Below are positions 7,479 through 16,473 of a stretch of 60,681 nt of DNA, in pieces. Every line of letters begins with the position of its first letter. Within the stretch, counting starts at the first letter, position 1. A program made the position numbers and the translations under genes. The DNA is taken from NCBI GenBank assembly GCA_030691635.1, contig JAUYEF010000326.1:1-60681 (forward strand). The letters are read 5' to 3'. Source of the DNA: Bacillota bacterium. GTDB lineage: Bacteria > Bacillota > Sulfobacillia > JAUYEF01. Below the pieces are notes generated by a model. The model was not told the DNA's origin. It did no database searches and saw only the letters and a list, made by a program, of their open reading frames with translations.

Positions 7479-7958
7479 GGCCGCCAGGTGACTGATCCAG
7501 CAGTCGTGATACGCCTGCCCATGCGGCGGAACGGATGAAGAGGGGTTGTACCAGACAGTGCGGAGGCCCGCCATCTTGGCGCCACGGATGTCCGCATCGT
7601 AGTTGTCCCCGACCATCACAGCCTCGCAAGCAAGGCACCCGACTGCCTCCAGCGCCTGTGTGAAGAAGATGGCGTCAGGCTTCTTTGCCCCCAGGTCCTG
7701 TGAGGTCAACACCACCTTGAAGAAATCCACCAGCCCCAGCCGCGCCAGAGCCAGCTTCACCAGCCGCGTGTCAGATATGCCTGCGTTCGTCAGCAGGCCC
7801 AGCACATACTTGCCCGAAAGCGTGCGCAGCACCTCTGGCGCGCCTGGCACCGCAGACACCACCGGCCAGGACGCCATGGGCCCGCTGTACTCGGGGTAGT
7901 TCACCATTACCGTGTCTCCCCAGTCGAAGAAGACAGCCTTCAGCTCAGCCTGTTCCAA
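7404..7958 (-). CDS. HAD-family hydrolase (phosphatase)
   Basis: This is a haloacid dehalogenase-superfamily phosphatase. Motif I is FFDWGDTVM (the nucleophile Asp is first, and the usual DxD second position holds Gly-Asp in DWGD). Motif II is TNAGIS, a Lys occurs in LGAKKPDAIFF, and motif IV is MVGDNYDADIRGAK. The layout resembles YjjG/pyrimidine-nucleotidase-like or phosphoglycolate-phosphatase-like members; the substrate is unknown. The TTG start at 7958 has AGGGGG about 9 bases upstream. The 3' end overlaps flgJ antisense by 75 bases with no terminator between them. Confidence 0.8.
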   Translation of the reverse strand: MEQAELKAVFFDWGDTVMVNYPEYSGPMASWPVVSAVPGAPEVLRTLSGKYVLGLLTNAGISDTRLVKLALARLGLVDFFKVVLTSQDLGAKKPDAIFFTQALEAVGCLACEAVMVGDNYDADIRGAKMAGLRTVWYNPSSSVPPHGQAYHDCWISHLAALPGALAEVQGGVGRALCQQPVKVT

Positions 7959-7985
7959 GAGACGTTTCCCCCTAGTCGTGCACTA

Positions 7986-8001
7986 TTGTAATTATATACA
8001 A
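7986..8001. promoter_or_regulatory. AT-rich dyad between HAD and fabZ
   Basis: TTGTA (7986-7990) and TACAA (7997-8001) flank ATTATA in otherwise GC-rich DNA. It could be a promoter -10 region or a small operator serving the divergent HAD and fabZ genes. Nothing else is evident in the 213-base gap. Confidence 0.3.
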
Positions 8002-8171
8002 TCACGGATGTGGCGGGCGACCGGAATTGAGGGACGGGTGTGCCGGCCGGCCCCGTGACTCCGGAGACATGTGCCCCCGCCGGCCATCCGGCGGGGCCAC
8101 GCGGCGGAATCCCCCTGCCCCTGCAGGTATACGCGGGCTACTTCATAGAACACTACTGGCGGGTGAGGAAC

Positions 8172-8618
8172 GTGATAGGAATAGAAGAGATCAAGTCAGT
8201 CATCCCGCACAGGCCCCCATTCCTGCTGATCGACAGGATCCTGGAGTGCACCCCAGGCAAACGAGCCGTCGGCATAAAGAACGTGTCGCCGGGCGAGCCT
8301 TTCTTCCAGGGGCATTTCCCCTCCAGGCCGGTGATGCCAGGGGTGCTGATCATCGAGGCCCTCGCGCAGACCGGTGCGTTCGCGCTCCTGTCCACGGAGG
8401 AGAACAAAGGCAAAATCGCGCTGTTCGCCGGCATAGACCACGCGAGGTTCCGTCGCCAGGTCCTGCCGGGCGACGAGATCAGGCTTGAGATCGAAATCGG
8501 TAAGATGAGAGGCCCGGTTGGCAGGGGCGAAGCGAAGGCGTTCGTGGACGGGGAACTTGCGGCGGAGGCGACGCTCCTGTTCTACCTTGACACCAGAGCC
8601 GGGCCGGTGCTAGGATGA
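8172..8618 (+). CDS. fabZ: (3R)-hydroxyacyl-ACP dehydratase FabZ
   Basis: FabZ removes water from 3-hydroxyacyl-ACP in the fatty-acid elongation cycle. The hotdog-fold signatures are all present: [35 protein letters not shown] with the catalytic His and Glu, and [14 protein letters not shown] 8172 is preferred because GGTGAGG at 8162-8168 is a good SD; it gives 148 residues, the usual FabZ length, while the longer upstream reading adds unconserved sequence. It stands alone, just before the SAM-I leader. Confidence 0.93.
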   Translation: MIGIEEIKSVIPHRPPFLLIDRILECTPGKRAVGIKNVSPGEPFFQGHFPSRPVMPGVLIIEALAQTGAFALLSTEENKGKIALFAGIDHARFRRQVLPGDEIRLEIEIGKMRGPVGRGEAKAFVDGELAAEATLLFYLDTRAGPVLG

Positions 8619-8637
8619 AGTCGCGAAAACTGGCCTT

Positions 8638-8759
8638 TCTCATCAGGAGCAGGCGGAGGGTTCTGGCCCTGTGAAGCCTCGGCAACCGGCCCTGTGAAGT
8701 GGGGACGCGGTGCCAAACCCAGCAGAGAGTGGGATGACCGCCCACTCTGAGGGATGAGA
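8638..8759 (+). ncRNA. SAM-I (S-box) riboswitch
   Basis: S-box landmarks appear in order. TCTCATC (8638-8644) pairs with GATGAGA (8753-8759) as P1. Between them are AGGCGGAGGG, CTGGCCCTGTGAAGCC, CGGCAACC and GGTGCCAAACCCAGC. It precedes a MetE-like gene and metK, a standard methionine-regulon context. S-box elements turn genes off when S-adenosylmethionine is plentiful. Confidence 0.93.
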
Positions 8760-8770
8760 CGAGACTCTCA

Positions 8771-8801
8771 AACCTCTTCTGCACGGCGGGAAGGGGTTTT
8801 T
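8771..8801 (+). terminator. SAM-I expression-platform terminator
   Basis: AACCTCTT (8771-8778) pairs with AAGGGGTT (8791-8798, one G-U pair) and is followed by a run of T. It begins 12 bases after the P1 strand, as in other S-box attenuators. Confidence 0.8.
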
Positions 8802-8834
8802 CATTTGACCAGGGAGAGAGAAGGAAGGAATTCC

Positions 8835-9905
8835 ATGCAGCCGTTCGAACCTGCCTGTCTTGCGACCGGCATCGGAAGCCTGCCTCACCAGAGCGCAGAC
8901 GAAGCCTGCGAGCTCATCTTCGCAAACTTCAGGTCCATCCCGTTCTGGCCTCAACTGCCGCGACGTTCTCCGTCTGAGAACATGTACGCCCAGTTCGCGA
9001 CGGGCCTGCCGGGTCTCCACGAGGAGAACGGCAAGCTCATCATCGATACGTCGAGCGGCTTCGAGGAAGCGATGGCCGCCTTCTACGAAAGATACCTGGA
9101 AGCGCAACATGAAGGTTTCGTGCTGGACTCGGAGCGGGCGCAAGGCTTCTTCGCGTTCATCGACATGTTCAAGGAGCCACGCCCAAAGAAGAACGGTTTT
9201 CGTCCGACCGCGCTCAAAGGGCATGTGACAGGCCCGATCAGCTTCGGCCTCTCGGTCCAGGAGCCGGACGGCAAGCCCGTACTGTACAACGACCTCGCCA
9301 TGGACGCCATCGCCAAGAACATCTCCATGATCGCGCGCTGGCAAGAGGACACGCTTGCCACGCTGGGACTCCCGACCATCATGTTCTATGACGAGCCGTT
9401 CATGGCGACTTACGGCTCGGCGTTCTTTAACTACGGCGCCGACCTGGTGGCGCACTACCTCGAGGTCGCGACGGAAGGCGTCAAGTCGCTGACCGGGGTG
9501 CATTGCTGTGGCAACACAGACTGGAACCTCATCCTTGACTCTCACGCCTCGATCATTTCGTTTGACGCTCATGGGTATGCCGGCAAGATCTTGCTCTACT
9601 CGGACGCCCTCGGTGAGTTCCTGCAGCGTGGCGGCGTGATGGCCGTCGGCATCGTCCCGGCCCAGTGGGAAGCGGTAAAGGACGAGACCGCTGAGTCGCT
9701 GTTCACGAAACTGGACAGTTTCCTCGGCTCCCTTGAGCAGCGCGGGATTCCACGGGACATCGCGGCCGCACGCACCCTGATCACGCCGTCGTGCGGGCTG
9801 GGCCCTCAGACTGTTCCGGCGGCCGGTGCGATCATCGAAATGACATCAGCCCTGTCGAGGCTCTGCCGCGAGCGCTTCGGCCTCGCAGGGAAGGAAAAGA
9901 TATGA
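8835..9905 (+). CDS. MetE-like cobalamin-independent methionine synthase domain
   Basis: The 356-residue product resembles the catalytic (C-terminal) TIM barrel of MetE without the N-terminal barrel. The zinc-site pattern is visible: VHCCGN (His-x-Cys) and a later PSCGLG cysteine. IGSLPHQ at the start matches the family's phosphate/folate-side loop. It may methylate homocysteine from a donor other than polyglutamylated methyl-folate, as proposed for core-MetE proteins. The SAM-I riboswitch upstream and metK downstream support a methionine role. ATG 8835 is chosen for its AAGGAAGG SD at 8821-8828. A uroporphyrinogen decarboxylase-like methyltransferase is the alternative. Confidence 0.82.
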   Translation: MQPFEPACLATGIGSLPHQSADEACELIFANFRSIPFWPQLPRRSPSENMYAQFATGLPGLHEENGKLIIDTSSGFEEAMAAFYERYLEAQHEGFVLDSERAQGFFAFIDMFKEPRPKKNGFRPTALKGHVTGPISFGLSVQEPDGKPVLYNDLAMDAIAKNISMIARWQEDTLATLGLPTIMFYDEPFMATYGSAFFNYGADLVAHYLEVATEGVKSLTGVHCCGNTDWNLILDSHASIISFDAHGYAGKILLYSDALGEFLQRGGVMAVGIVPAQWEAVKDETAESLFTKLDSFLGSLEQRGIPRDIAAARTLITPSCGLGPQTVPAAGAIIEMTSALSRLCRERFGLAGKEKI

Positions 9906-9945
9906 AAACGGGAAAGGGGGGCTTGGGGTGCCGGGAAGAGACTTG

Positions 9946-11166
9946 ATGAAGAGATACCTGTTCACTTCGGAGTCGGTTACAGAGGGTCACCCAGATAAGG
10001 TCGCCGATCAGATCTGCGACGCAATCCTCGACTCCATCATAGAGAAAGACGCTGACGCGCGGGTCGCGTGCGAATGCACGGTGAAGACGGGCCTTGTGCT
10101 TGTCACGGGAGAGATCACGTGCGACTGCTATATCGACATACCGGGAACTGTCCGGCGGACACTCAGGGAAATCGGGTATACCAGCTCGGACATGGGATTT
10201 GAGGCCGATTCCGTGGCCGTGCTCACGGCCATCGAGGAGCAGTCCAAGGATATCGCGCTGGGTGTGGACAAGGCGCTTGAAGTCAAGACAGGTGAAGAAG
10301 ACGGTGAGGAACTCGGCGCCGGCGACCAGGGCATGATGTTCGGCTACGCCTGCACCGAGACGGATACGCTGATGCCGATGCCGATCCACCTCGCCCATGC
10401 CCTCGCGAAAAGGCTTGCCGAAGCCCGCAAGTCGGGAGAGATGCCCTACCTGCGGCCGGACGGCAAGACCCAGGTGACGGTGGAGTACCTGAACGACAGG
10501 CCGGTCCGGGTCGACGCGGTCGTCGTGTCTTCCCAGCACAAGGAAGACATTCCGCTGGAGACGCTGAGGGCGAACATCATCGAGAAGATCATAAAGCCGG
10601 TTGTGCCTGCTGAGCTGCTCGATTCGCGCACCCGGTACTACGTGAACCCCACCGGCCGGTTCGTGATCGGCGGGCCCAAGGGTGACTCGGGGCTTTCCGG
10701 CAGGAAGATCATCGTGGACACCTACGGAGGGTTCGCCCGGCATGGCGGCGGGTCATTCTCCGGCAAGGACCCGACCAAGGTCGACCGGACAGGGTCTTAC
10801 GCCGCGCGGTACGTCGCGAAGAACATCGTGGCCGCCGGGCTGGCGTCCAGGTGCGAGGTACAGGTCGCGTACGTTATCGGTGTGGCCAGGCCGGTCTCGC
10901 TGATGGTTGAGACTTTCGGCACAGGATGCATCCCGGACTCGCAGATCGCTGATATCATCACGCAGGAGTTCGACTTCCGCCCGGCCGCCATCATAAAACG
11001 GTTCGGCCTCCGAAGGCCGCTGTACCGTAGCGTGTCTGTATACGGGCACTTCGGCCGGGATGACCGGGATATCCCCTGGGAACAGACGGACATGGTCGCA
11101 CCTCTGAAGAAGCGAATCGGGAAAGCGGTCGGCAGCGAACAAGTGGCTGCGTCTAAGACCCGCTAG
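9946..11166 (+). CDS. metK: S-adenosylmethionine synthetase MetK
   Basis: MetK makes SAM from methionine and ATP. The signatures [30 protein letters not shown] and the phosphate loop [15 protein letters not shown] are all present. The family start [10 protein letters not shown] corresponds to ATG 9946 (406 residues), with GGGAAGAG just upstream; GTG 9928 with the SD GGAAAGGGGGG is an alternative adding six residues. It is cotranscribed with the MetE-like gene behind the SAM-I element, so end-product control is likely. Confidence 0.96.
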   Translation: MKRYLFTSESVTEGHPDKVADQICDAILDSIIEKDADARVACECTVKTGLVLVTGEITCDCYIDIPGTVRRTLREIGYTSSDMGFEADSVAVLTAIEEQSKDIALGVDKALEVKTGEEDGEELGAGDQGMMFGYACTETDTLMPMPIHLAHALAKRLAEARKSGEMPYLRPDGKTQVTVEYLNDRPVRVDAVVVSSQHKEDIPLETLRANIIEKIIKPVVPAELLDSRTRYYVNPTGRFVIGGPKGDSGLSGRKIIVDTYGGFARHGGGSFSGKDPTKVDRTGSYAARYVAKNIVAAGLASRCEVQVAYVIGVARPVSLMVETFGTGCIPDSQIADIITQEFDFRPAAIIKRFGLRRPLYRSVSVYGHFGRDDRDIPWEQTDMVAPLKKRIGKAVGSEQVAASKTR

Positions 11167-11182
11167 CTCACGGCTCATCCTC

Positions 11183-11207
11183 CCCGGTACATATAATGCA
11201 CCGGGGA
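11183..11207 (+). repeat. Inverted repeat overlapping an SD site
   Basis: CCCCGGT (11183-11189) and ACCGGGG (11201-11207, to within a base) flank an AT-rich 11-base loop. It may end metK transcription, but no T-run follows. The right arm also contains the SD of the next gene, so it could hide that ribosome site. Confidence 0.4.
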
Positions 11208-11216
11208 GTGGTGTCT

Positions 11217-11717
11217 GTGGAAGCCTGGACCCGCATGGGGCTCTACCTGTTCGCAGCATACGGCGTTCTTGCGCTTGTGCTCTCTCTTATGGACAGGCTG
11301 GCAAGACTTTCCTCCCGCTCCCGTTCACGGTCGTCCCTGAGCCTGCTGCTCTTGGTCCGCAATAACGAGACAGTGATCGAGCAGGTCGTAAGAAGCATTA
11401 CCGGATTGTCCTGGTTCTCCACGATGCCGGCCTACGATGTGGTCATCGTGGATGACCACTCGAACGACGGCACGGGCCTTGTGCTCGACCGCCTTGCCCG
11501 CCGGTACGGCCGCCTCAAGGTCGTCAGGATGAGCGAATCGCCCCCCGGGCGCCCGGCTCTTGAGGTGGGCATGTTCCTGACTGCAAACCCGGTCGCAGTG
11601 GTGTGCGACCTGAGGGCTCCCAGAGACGTGAGCCCTGCTTTACATGCGCTGTATCTACTGCTACGGCACAAAGGCGACCCATCAAACGCGACACTTCACA
11701 CTACACCGTATGGGTAA
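11217..11717 (+). CDS. Short membrane-anchored glycosyltransferase-2-like protein
   Basis: The product has one N-terminal membrane segment, then SLSLLLLVRNNETVIEQVV and VVIVDDHSNDGTG, the nucleotide-binding start of GT-A family 2 glycosyltransferases. It ends after about 165 residues, so the acceptor half is missing. It may be a truncated gene or a member of the short 'glycosyltransferase-like' family found beside clostridial genes. GTG 11217 has the SD CCGGGGAG 8 bases upstream; starts at 11196, 11208 and 11211 are also in frame. Function is unknown. Confidence 0.6.
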   Translation: MEAWTRMGLYLFAAYGVLALVLSLMDRLARLSSRSRSRSSLSLLLLVRNNETVIEQVVRSITGLSWFSTMPAYDVVIVDDHSNDGTGLVLDRLARRYGRLKVVRMSESPPGRPALEVGMFLTANPVAVVCDLRAPRDVSPALHALYLLLRHKGDPSNATLHTTPYG

Positions 11718-11814
11718 TTAGCTTTGTGACATTTCTTGTATAGCCGACAGGAAAGCGAGCTCCTCTCATAGAAGCCTCGGGGTAACCTGTTCAAGACTCG
11801 AGGGGCCAGACACG

Positions 11815-13470
11815 GTGAAGGAACGCAAACGCCTGCTCAACCCATACACCGGGCTTGTTCTTGCGGCCGGGCTGGTAGGCATGCTGCTCTCACTCCCAGG
11901 CTCGTGGCCGGCGGACATGGCCAGGTACCCGCTCTTCGTGCTCCTCGCCTTCTTCGCCCAGGCGGGCACCCTGTCCCTTCCTGGGACCAGCATGCGGATC
12001 ACCAGGACTTACTATGTGCTCGGACCTGCGATCTACTTTTTCGGAGCCGTTCCTGCCGCTATGCTGAATGTGATCACATATATGTGCGGCGCGGTGCTGT
12101 TCCGGAAGACAGACACTCACAGGCTGGTGTTCAACCTGGGACAGTTCGCGTTCACCACAATACTGGCCGGTAAGGCGTTCGAAGCGGTGCGGAGGGCCGC
12201 CGGGCCTGATTCGGTCGAGTCTCTCTCGCTTGCGGTCCTGGCATGCCTTGTCACGTACATAACGCTGAACCACCTGCTGGTCAACATCTACCACCTGCTG
12301 AGGGCCTCTGGTCATAGGTGGGTGGAAGGGCTCAAATTGGACCTGATCGGTTACCTCATCGACGTCCCCCTGGGTATACTGGTCGCGGCGCTGACGAGCA
12401 TGTTCGGCACCACCGGCCTGCTGTCGGCATCGCTCTTCGTGGTCACCTCTCTGCTTCTTCTCAGGACGCTTGAGAGCATGCAGCGAACAAAGCGTGACAT
12501 GCAGGTCTTCTATGAGAACGCTCTCCGCATGTCATCGCACCTCGAAGGCCCCAGCGTCTTCACAGCTCTCGTCCAGTCCATCAGGCAGGCAGTCTCGTTC
12601 GAGTTCATTATCGTGTACCTGGTGTCTGGCGCTGAAGGGACTGTCGAGCCTGCATACTGGTTGGCGCCCAGCGACTGGCACAGTGAGATCGCGCGCCTCC
12701 AGGTGGGAGAAGGGGTCGTGGGGTCAGTCATAGCCTCCGTCAAGCCGGCTCTGGTCACTGAGGCGTTGGACGTCCACTTCTACAGGGCGCCCGACCAGCC
12801 ACCATTCAGGTCGCTTGTGGCCGCTCCTCTGGTGATCAGCGGGCATGCCATCGGCGCCGTGCTTGTGGCGAGCTTCATGCGGGCGCATTTCTCACCGCAC
12901 GACATGGGCATCATCTCACTGCTCTCGGAGCAGGCGGCGATATCGTTCAGGAACGCGACAATCTACGGCCAGACGCGAGAGCAAGCGATCACCGACCCGA
13001 TGACCGGCCTTTACAATTACAGGCATTTCCTGGCCAAGTTGCATGAGGAGATCGAGCGAGCACGGCTGGCAGGGAAAGAGTTGTCCCTGCTCTACCTGGA
13101 CTGGGACGGGCTGCGCCAGATAAACAACACGTACGGGCACCCGACCGGTGACGCGGCCCTCCGGGAACTGGCCGGAATACTCAGAGGGCTTGTGCGAAGG
13201 GCCGACATTCTGGCGCGGTACGCAGGCGATGAGTTCGTGCTGCTGATGCCCTGCGCCTGCCACGAGGACGCCCTCGCCACCGCCGCACGCATAGATGAGG
13301 CGCTCGAGTCGCGAGAGCCCACACAGGAGGTCCCGGTCGAGCGCTTCAACCTGAGCATCGGGGTCGCGTCGTTCCCGGCGGACGCGCTCGACGCGGACTC
13401 GCTCGTGAGAGAGGCGGACAAGCGGATGTACGAGGCAAAGTGGCGAAAGAAGCTTGAAGGCACGGCTTAG
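11815..13470 (+). CDS. Membrane GAF-GGDEF diguanylate cyclase
   Basis: The enzyme is predicted to make c-di-GMP from two GTP. Residues 8-230 hold about six to seven hydrophobic helices, 232-385 a GAF-like domain (VVGSVIASVKPALV, PLVISGHAIGAVLV), and 390-551 a GGDEF domain. The active-site loop reads AGDEF (470-474), an accepted variant. The inhibitory RxxD site RRAD (461-464) lies five residues upstream, so product inhibition is likely. The metal/GTP region DWDGLRQINNTYGH is present. The membrane domain resembles those of the two HD-GYP proteins at 21.6-24.2 kb. The GTG start at 11815 has GAGGGG about 10 bases upstream. comF overlaps its end. Confidence 0.88.
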   Translation: MKERKRLLNPYTGLVLAAGLVGMLLSLPGSWPADMARYPLFVLLAFFAQAGTLSLPGTSMRITRTYYVLGPAIYFFGAVPAAMLNVITYMCGAVLFRKTDTHRLVFNLGQFAFTTILAGKAFEAVRRAAGPDSVESLSLAVLACLVTYITLNHLLVNIYHLLRASGHRWVEGLKLDLIGYLIDVPLGILVAALTSMFGTTGLLSASLFVVTSLLLLRTLESMQRTKRDMQVFYENALRMSSHLEGPSVFTALVQSIRQAVSFEFIIVYLVSGAEGTVEPAYWLAPSDWHSEIARLQVGEGVVGSVIASVKPALVTEALDVHFYRAPDQPPFRSLVAAPLVISGHAIGAVLVASFMRAHFSPHDMGIISLLSEQAAISFRNATIYGQTREQAITDPMTGLYNYRHFLAKLHEEIERARLAGKELSLLYLDWDGLRQINNTYGHPTGDAALRELAGILRGLVRRADILARYAGDEFVLLMPCACHEDALATAARIDEALESREPTQEVPVERFNLSIGVASFPADALDADSLVREADKRMYEAKWRKKLEGTA

Positions 13471-14224
13471 GGCATTCGCAGACCTGCTGCTCGACACGCT
13501 TTTCCCTGAAGATGACGCGTGCGTCATCTGCGGTCGTCGCCTTGACCCGGAGGTCCGCAGCCGGCTCTGCGATGCCTGTATCAAGTGGACGCGGCGCCCG
13601 TTTGTGCTGGCCGAGCACCTTTGCCCCGTGTGCGGCAGACCATGCGTTGCGGCACGGCCCTGCCACGAATGTACAGGCAGGCCGGCTTCGTTCGGGCACG
13701 TCATGCCTGCGGCGCTGTACAGGGAGCCGGTGAGGAGCCTCGTCGTAGGCCTCAAGTACGGCAGACGCCCGGACCTGGCAAGGCCTCTGGGCCACTTGAT
13801 GAGCCAGGCGCTTGACGACGCGATCTACGATCTGGCTGTCCCAGTGCCTCTGCATCATTCCCACCTCTCGTCAAGGCAATACAACCAGGCGGCATGCCTC
13901 GCCGCCGAAATCGGGCGGCTGCGCGGCCCGCAACCCGTGCAGGCGATCATCAAGCACAGGCAGCCTCCATCCCAGACATCGCTCGACCGCGAGCAGCGCC
14001 TCGCCGCGTTGGCCGGGGTCTTCCGTCCAGACCTCAAGGCCTCCCGGCTTGTCCGGGGCGCGCGGGTGCTTCTCGTCGACGACGTTTTCACCACAGGCGC
14101 CACAGCCTACGCGTGCGCCTGCGTTCTGCTGGAGATGGGGGCGCGGTCGGTGGACGTAGCGGTGGCGGCCGCCGGAATGCCCTCTGAATCTCCTGCTAAA
14201 AGGGCACTATCCCCACCTCGATAA
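13454..14224 (+). CDS. comF: ComF family protein (zinc ribbon plus phosphoribosyltransferase)
   Basis: ComFC-type proteins are needed for late steps of DNA uptake in competent cells. The product has an N-terminal CVICGRRL / CDAC / CPVCGRPC zinc-binding region and a PRTase fold, with the PRPP loop VLLVDDVFTTGATA near residue 200. The TTG start at 13454 overlaps the cyclase gene by 17 bases. It precedes flgM as comFC precedes the flgM operon in B. subtilis. No other competence gene is in the window. Confidence 0.88.
   Translation: MKARLRAFADLLLDTLFPEDDACVICGRRLDPEVRSRLCDACIKWTRRPFVLAEHLCPVCGRPCVAARPCHECTGRPASFGHVMPAALYREPVRSLVVGLKYGRRPDLARPLGHLMSQALDDAIYDLAVPVPLHHSHLSSRQYNQAACLAAEIGRLRGPQPVQAIIKHRQPPSQTSLDREQRLAALAGVFRPDLKASRLVRGARVLLVDDVFTTGATAYACACVLLEMGARSVDVAVAAAGMPSESPAKRALSPPR
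14197..14224 (+). promoter_or_regulatory. Sigma-D (sigma-28) promoter for the flgM operon
   Basis: TAAA (14197-14200), a 16-base spacer and CTCGATAA (14217-14224) match the flagellar sigma-D pattern TAAA, 14-16 bases, GCCGATAA. It overlaps the end of comF and lies 44 bases before flgM. In B. subtilis the same operon has a sigma-D promoter. Confidence 0.6.
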
Positions 14225-14267
14225 TTCTAATGACGGCGCACCGGATAGAGAGGAGAACCTGCTAACG

Positions 14268-14570
14268 ATGCAGATCTCGAATAAACAGATTGAGAGTGTC
14301 TTTCGAGCGGTCTCTGACCAGCTTCGTTCGGAGAAGGCCGGGCGAGCGAAAAAGGAAGATCAGGCGGCACCGAGCGGAGACCAGGCTCTGATCTCCAGCC
14401 AGGCCACCGAGTTGAGCAGGTTCAGGGAGATGCTGGCCAAGATTCCCGACGTTCGCGAAGACAGGGTCGCTGAACTGGCCGAGAAGTTGGCGAGCGGCCA
14501 GTACCGGCCGGCCTCCACCGAAATAGCGGAGAAGATGCTCGTTCGCGAGCTCGCGGACAGACTCAAGTGA
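14268..14570 (+). CDS. flgM: Anti-sigma-28 factor FlgM
   Basis: FlgM holds the flagellar sigma factor inactive until the hook is complete, then is secreted. The 100-residue product has a disordered N-half and the sigma-binding C-half: FREMLAKIPDVREDRVAELAEKLASGQYRP, split as FREMLAKIPDVREDRV and LASGQYRP, then EIAEKMLVRELADRL. The ATG start lies in a tight operon; the stop overlaps the flgN start by four bases (GTGA). The probable sigma-D promoter upstream would give feedback control. Confidence 0.92.
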   Translation: MQISNKQIESVFRAVSDQLRSEKAGRAKKEDQAAPSGDQALISSQATELSRFREMLAKIPDVREDRVAELAEKLASGQYRPASTEIAEKMLVRELADRLK

Positions 14571-14944
14571 CCGGTGCGCCGGCTTCCCTTCTCACCACAA
14601 ACCTCCTCGACCATGCGTTAAAGATGCACTCGGCGCTGGTATCCCAGGACATTGACGCGATGGAGCGGCTCCTGCTGGAAGGAGAGCAGCTCGTGGCCGC
14701 TCTTGCAGCCCGGGCACGCCATTCCGCGACCGCGTCGGGCAGTGCGACCGCGCCGTGCTGTGCGCCCGTGGCGCCCACTGTGGTCCACCGGCTGCGCTCC
14801 TTGCACGAGTCCAGCGCCCGGATCGTACGAGCCAGGCTCTGCTATCTCAATGCGCTGCGAGCTTTGCTGGGCAAGAGCTCCACGTATGGCACGGCCGGCG
14901 TTCTGCCTTACAGAACACGGTGCACATTGAGCGTCAGAGTTTAG
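14567..14944 (+). CDS. flgN: FlgN-like flagellar export chaperone
   Basis: FlgN keeps the hook-filament junction proteins FlgK and FlgL export-competent. The 125-residue product is mostly helical (DHALKMHSALVSQDIDAMER, then VVHRLRSLHESSARIVRARL), as expected for FlgN, but sequence similarity in this family is low. Position between flgM and flgK is the main support. The Ala/Cys-rich stretch at about 48-68 is unusual. It starts GTG 14567 within the flgM stop. Confidence 0.75.
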   Translation: MTGAPASLLTTNLLDHALKMHSALVSQDIDAMERLLLEGEQLVAALAARARHSATASGSATAPCCAPVAPTVVHRLRSLHESSARIVRARLCYLNALRALLGKSSTYGTAGVLPYRTRCTLSVRV

Positions 14945-15025
14945 ACCGCGCGGAGCCGGCGCGAATTCGAAGCGCCGGAGGAAACGCTTCCTGCCCAGAC
15001 CACCAACGACCAGGAGTGAGAGACA

Positions 15026-16429
15026 TTGCCCGGCACTTTCTTCGGCATCGAGACAGGCCTACGAGGCCTCAGAGCCCAGCAGCAGGCGCTGAACGTCACT
15101 GCGCACAACGTGGCCAATTCCGCCGCGCCGGGGTACAGCCGCCAGGAGGCCCGCATGGAAGCCGCGATGGCCACCTCTGAGCCTGGCCAGGCGGGACAGA
15201 TGGGGTCTGGCGTTACGATATCCGAAGTGAGGCGCTTCCGCGATACTTTCCTGGACGCGCAGGTCAGGAATGAGACTTCGCGAAGCGGCCGGTACACGAC
15301 TCTCCAGAAGGGTCTCGACGAGATACAGTCCTTTTTCAACGAGTTGTCCGATCTCGGCCTGCGTGTCGTGCTGAACAGGTTCTGGGACTCGCTCACGGAC
15401 CTGGCCAATAACCCCGAGAGCGACGCGATCCGCCGGACGGTGATCCAGGCTGCAGAAGCGGTCGCCGGAACGTTCCGGCACCTCAGCACGCAGCTGAATG
15501 ACCTTGCCCAGAACTCGGTGGACATCCTCAGGATCCGCGGGGGCGAACTCGAACAGATCGGCCGGGAGATCGCGTCCCTCAACGCCCGCATAGCTGAAGT
15601 CCGGGCGACTCCGGGAGAGCAGGCCAACGATCTCAAAGACAAGAGGGACCTGCTGCTGGACCGGCTATCGAGCATTGTCGCCATCAGTGCCGCGGAGGAC
15701 GAGACATCCCAGGTAAGAGTCAGTATCGCAGGGCAACCGCTGGTGTCCAAGAACGTCTCCGCCAGCGTATCTTTTTCCCAAGGGCCTGGCGGGATCGCGC
15801 TTTCGATCGGCGGGAGCAACATCATTCCGGCTGAAAGGCCAGAGCGCCTGGGCGGTGAGGTCGGAGGCGCTCTGGAACTGAAGGGCCTCATCGAAGCGAC
15901 ATATCTCTCCGACCTGGATAGCCTGGCTGCCAGTTTGATAACCGAGCTGAACACGGTCCACAGGTCTGGCTGGGGCCTCCGAGACGCGGAGCATGTGGCC
16001 CGCGACCTGTTCTCAGGCCAGGACGCGGGCACCATCAGCGTCTCTGCTGAGATAAAGGCGGCCCCATCGAAACTGGCGGCTTCCGCCAGCGGTCTTTCCG
16101 GCGACGGCCGTGTGGCCCTGGAGATGGCCGGCCTGCACAGGAAGCATGCGATGAGCGGCGGGACAGCCACTTTCGAGGATTTCCTCAGCGGCCTAACAGG
16201 CAGGCTCGGGATTGAGGCCCAGGAGGCCGGCCGTTTCGCGGAAAACTCACAGCTCCTCATCAGGGAGATAGAGAATCACCGGGATAACGTGCAGGGCGTG
16301 TCGCTCGACGAAGAAATGGCGAATATGGTGCGCTTCCAGCATGCATACACGGCCTGCGCCAGGCTGATAACGGCGTTCGATGCTCTGCTCGAGACGCTGA
16401 TCGAAAGGACTGGCCTGGCTGGACGGTAG
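15026..16429 (+). CDS. flgK: Flagellar hook-associated protein 1 (FlgK)
   Basis: FlgK forms the first junction ring between hook and filament. It starts TTG 15026 with CAGGAG upstream. The N-terminus FFGIETGLRGLRAQQQALNV, with HNVANSAAPGYSRQ, is the hook-protein signature. A long helical DE region follows (LANNPESDAIRRTVIQAAEA). The C-terminus VSLDEEMANMVRFQHAYTA and FDALLETLIERTGL is typical. At 467 residues it is close to the Bacillus length. FlgL follows 44 bases downstream. Confidence 0.94.
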   Translation: MPGTFFGIETGLRGLRAQQQALNVTAHNVANSAAPGYSRQEARMEAAMATSEPGQAGQMGSGVTISEVRRFRDTFLDAQVRNETSRSGRYTTLQKGLDEIQSFFNELSDLGLRVVLNRFWDSLTDLANNPESDAIRRTVIQAAEAVAGTFRHLSTQLNDLAQNSVDILRIRGGELEQIGREIASLNARIAEVRATPGEQANDLKDKRDLLLDRLSSIVAISAAEDETSQVRVSIAGQPLVSKNVSASVSFSQGPGGIALSIGGSNIIPAERPERLGGEVGGALELKGLIEATYLSDLDSLAASLITELNTVHRSGWGLRDAEHVARDLFSGQDAGTISVSAEIKAAPSKLAASASGLSGDGRVALEMAGLHRKHAMSGGTATFEDFLSGLTGRLGIEAQEAGRFAENSQLLIREIENHRDNVQGVSLDEEMANMVRFQHAYTACARLITAFDALLETLIERTGLAGR

Positions 16430-16473
16430 GCCCTCGGACCGGTGGGAGAACGAAATGCGCGGGGTGATGTGCA

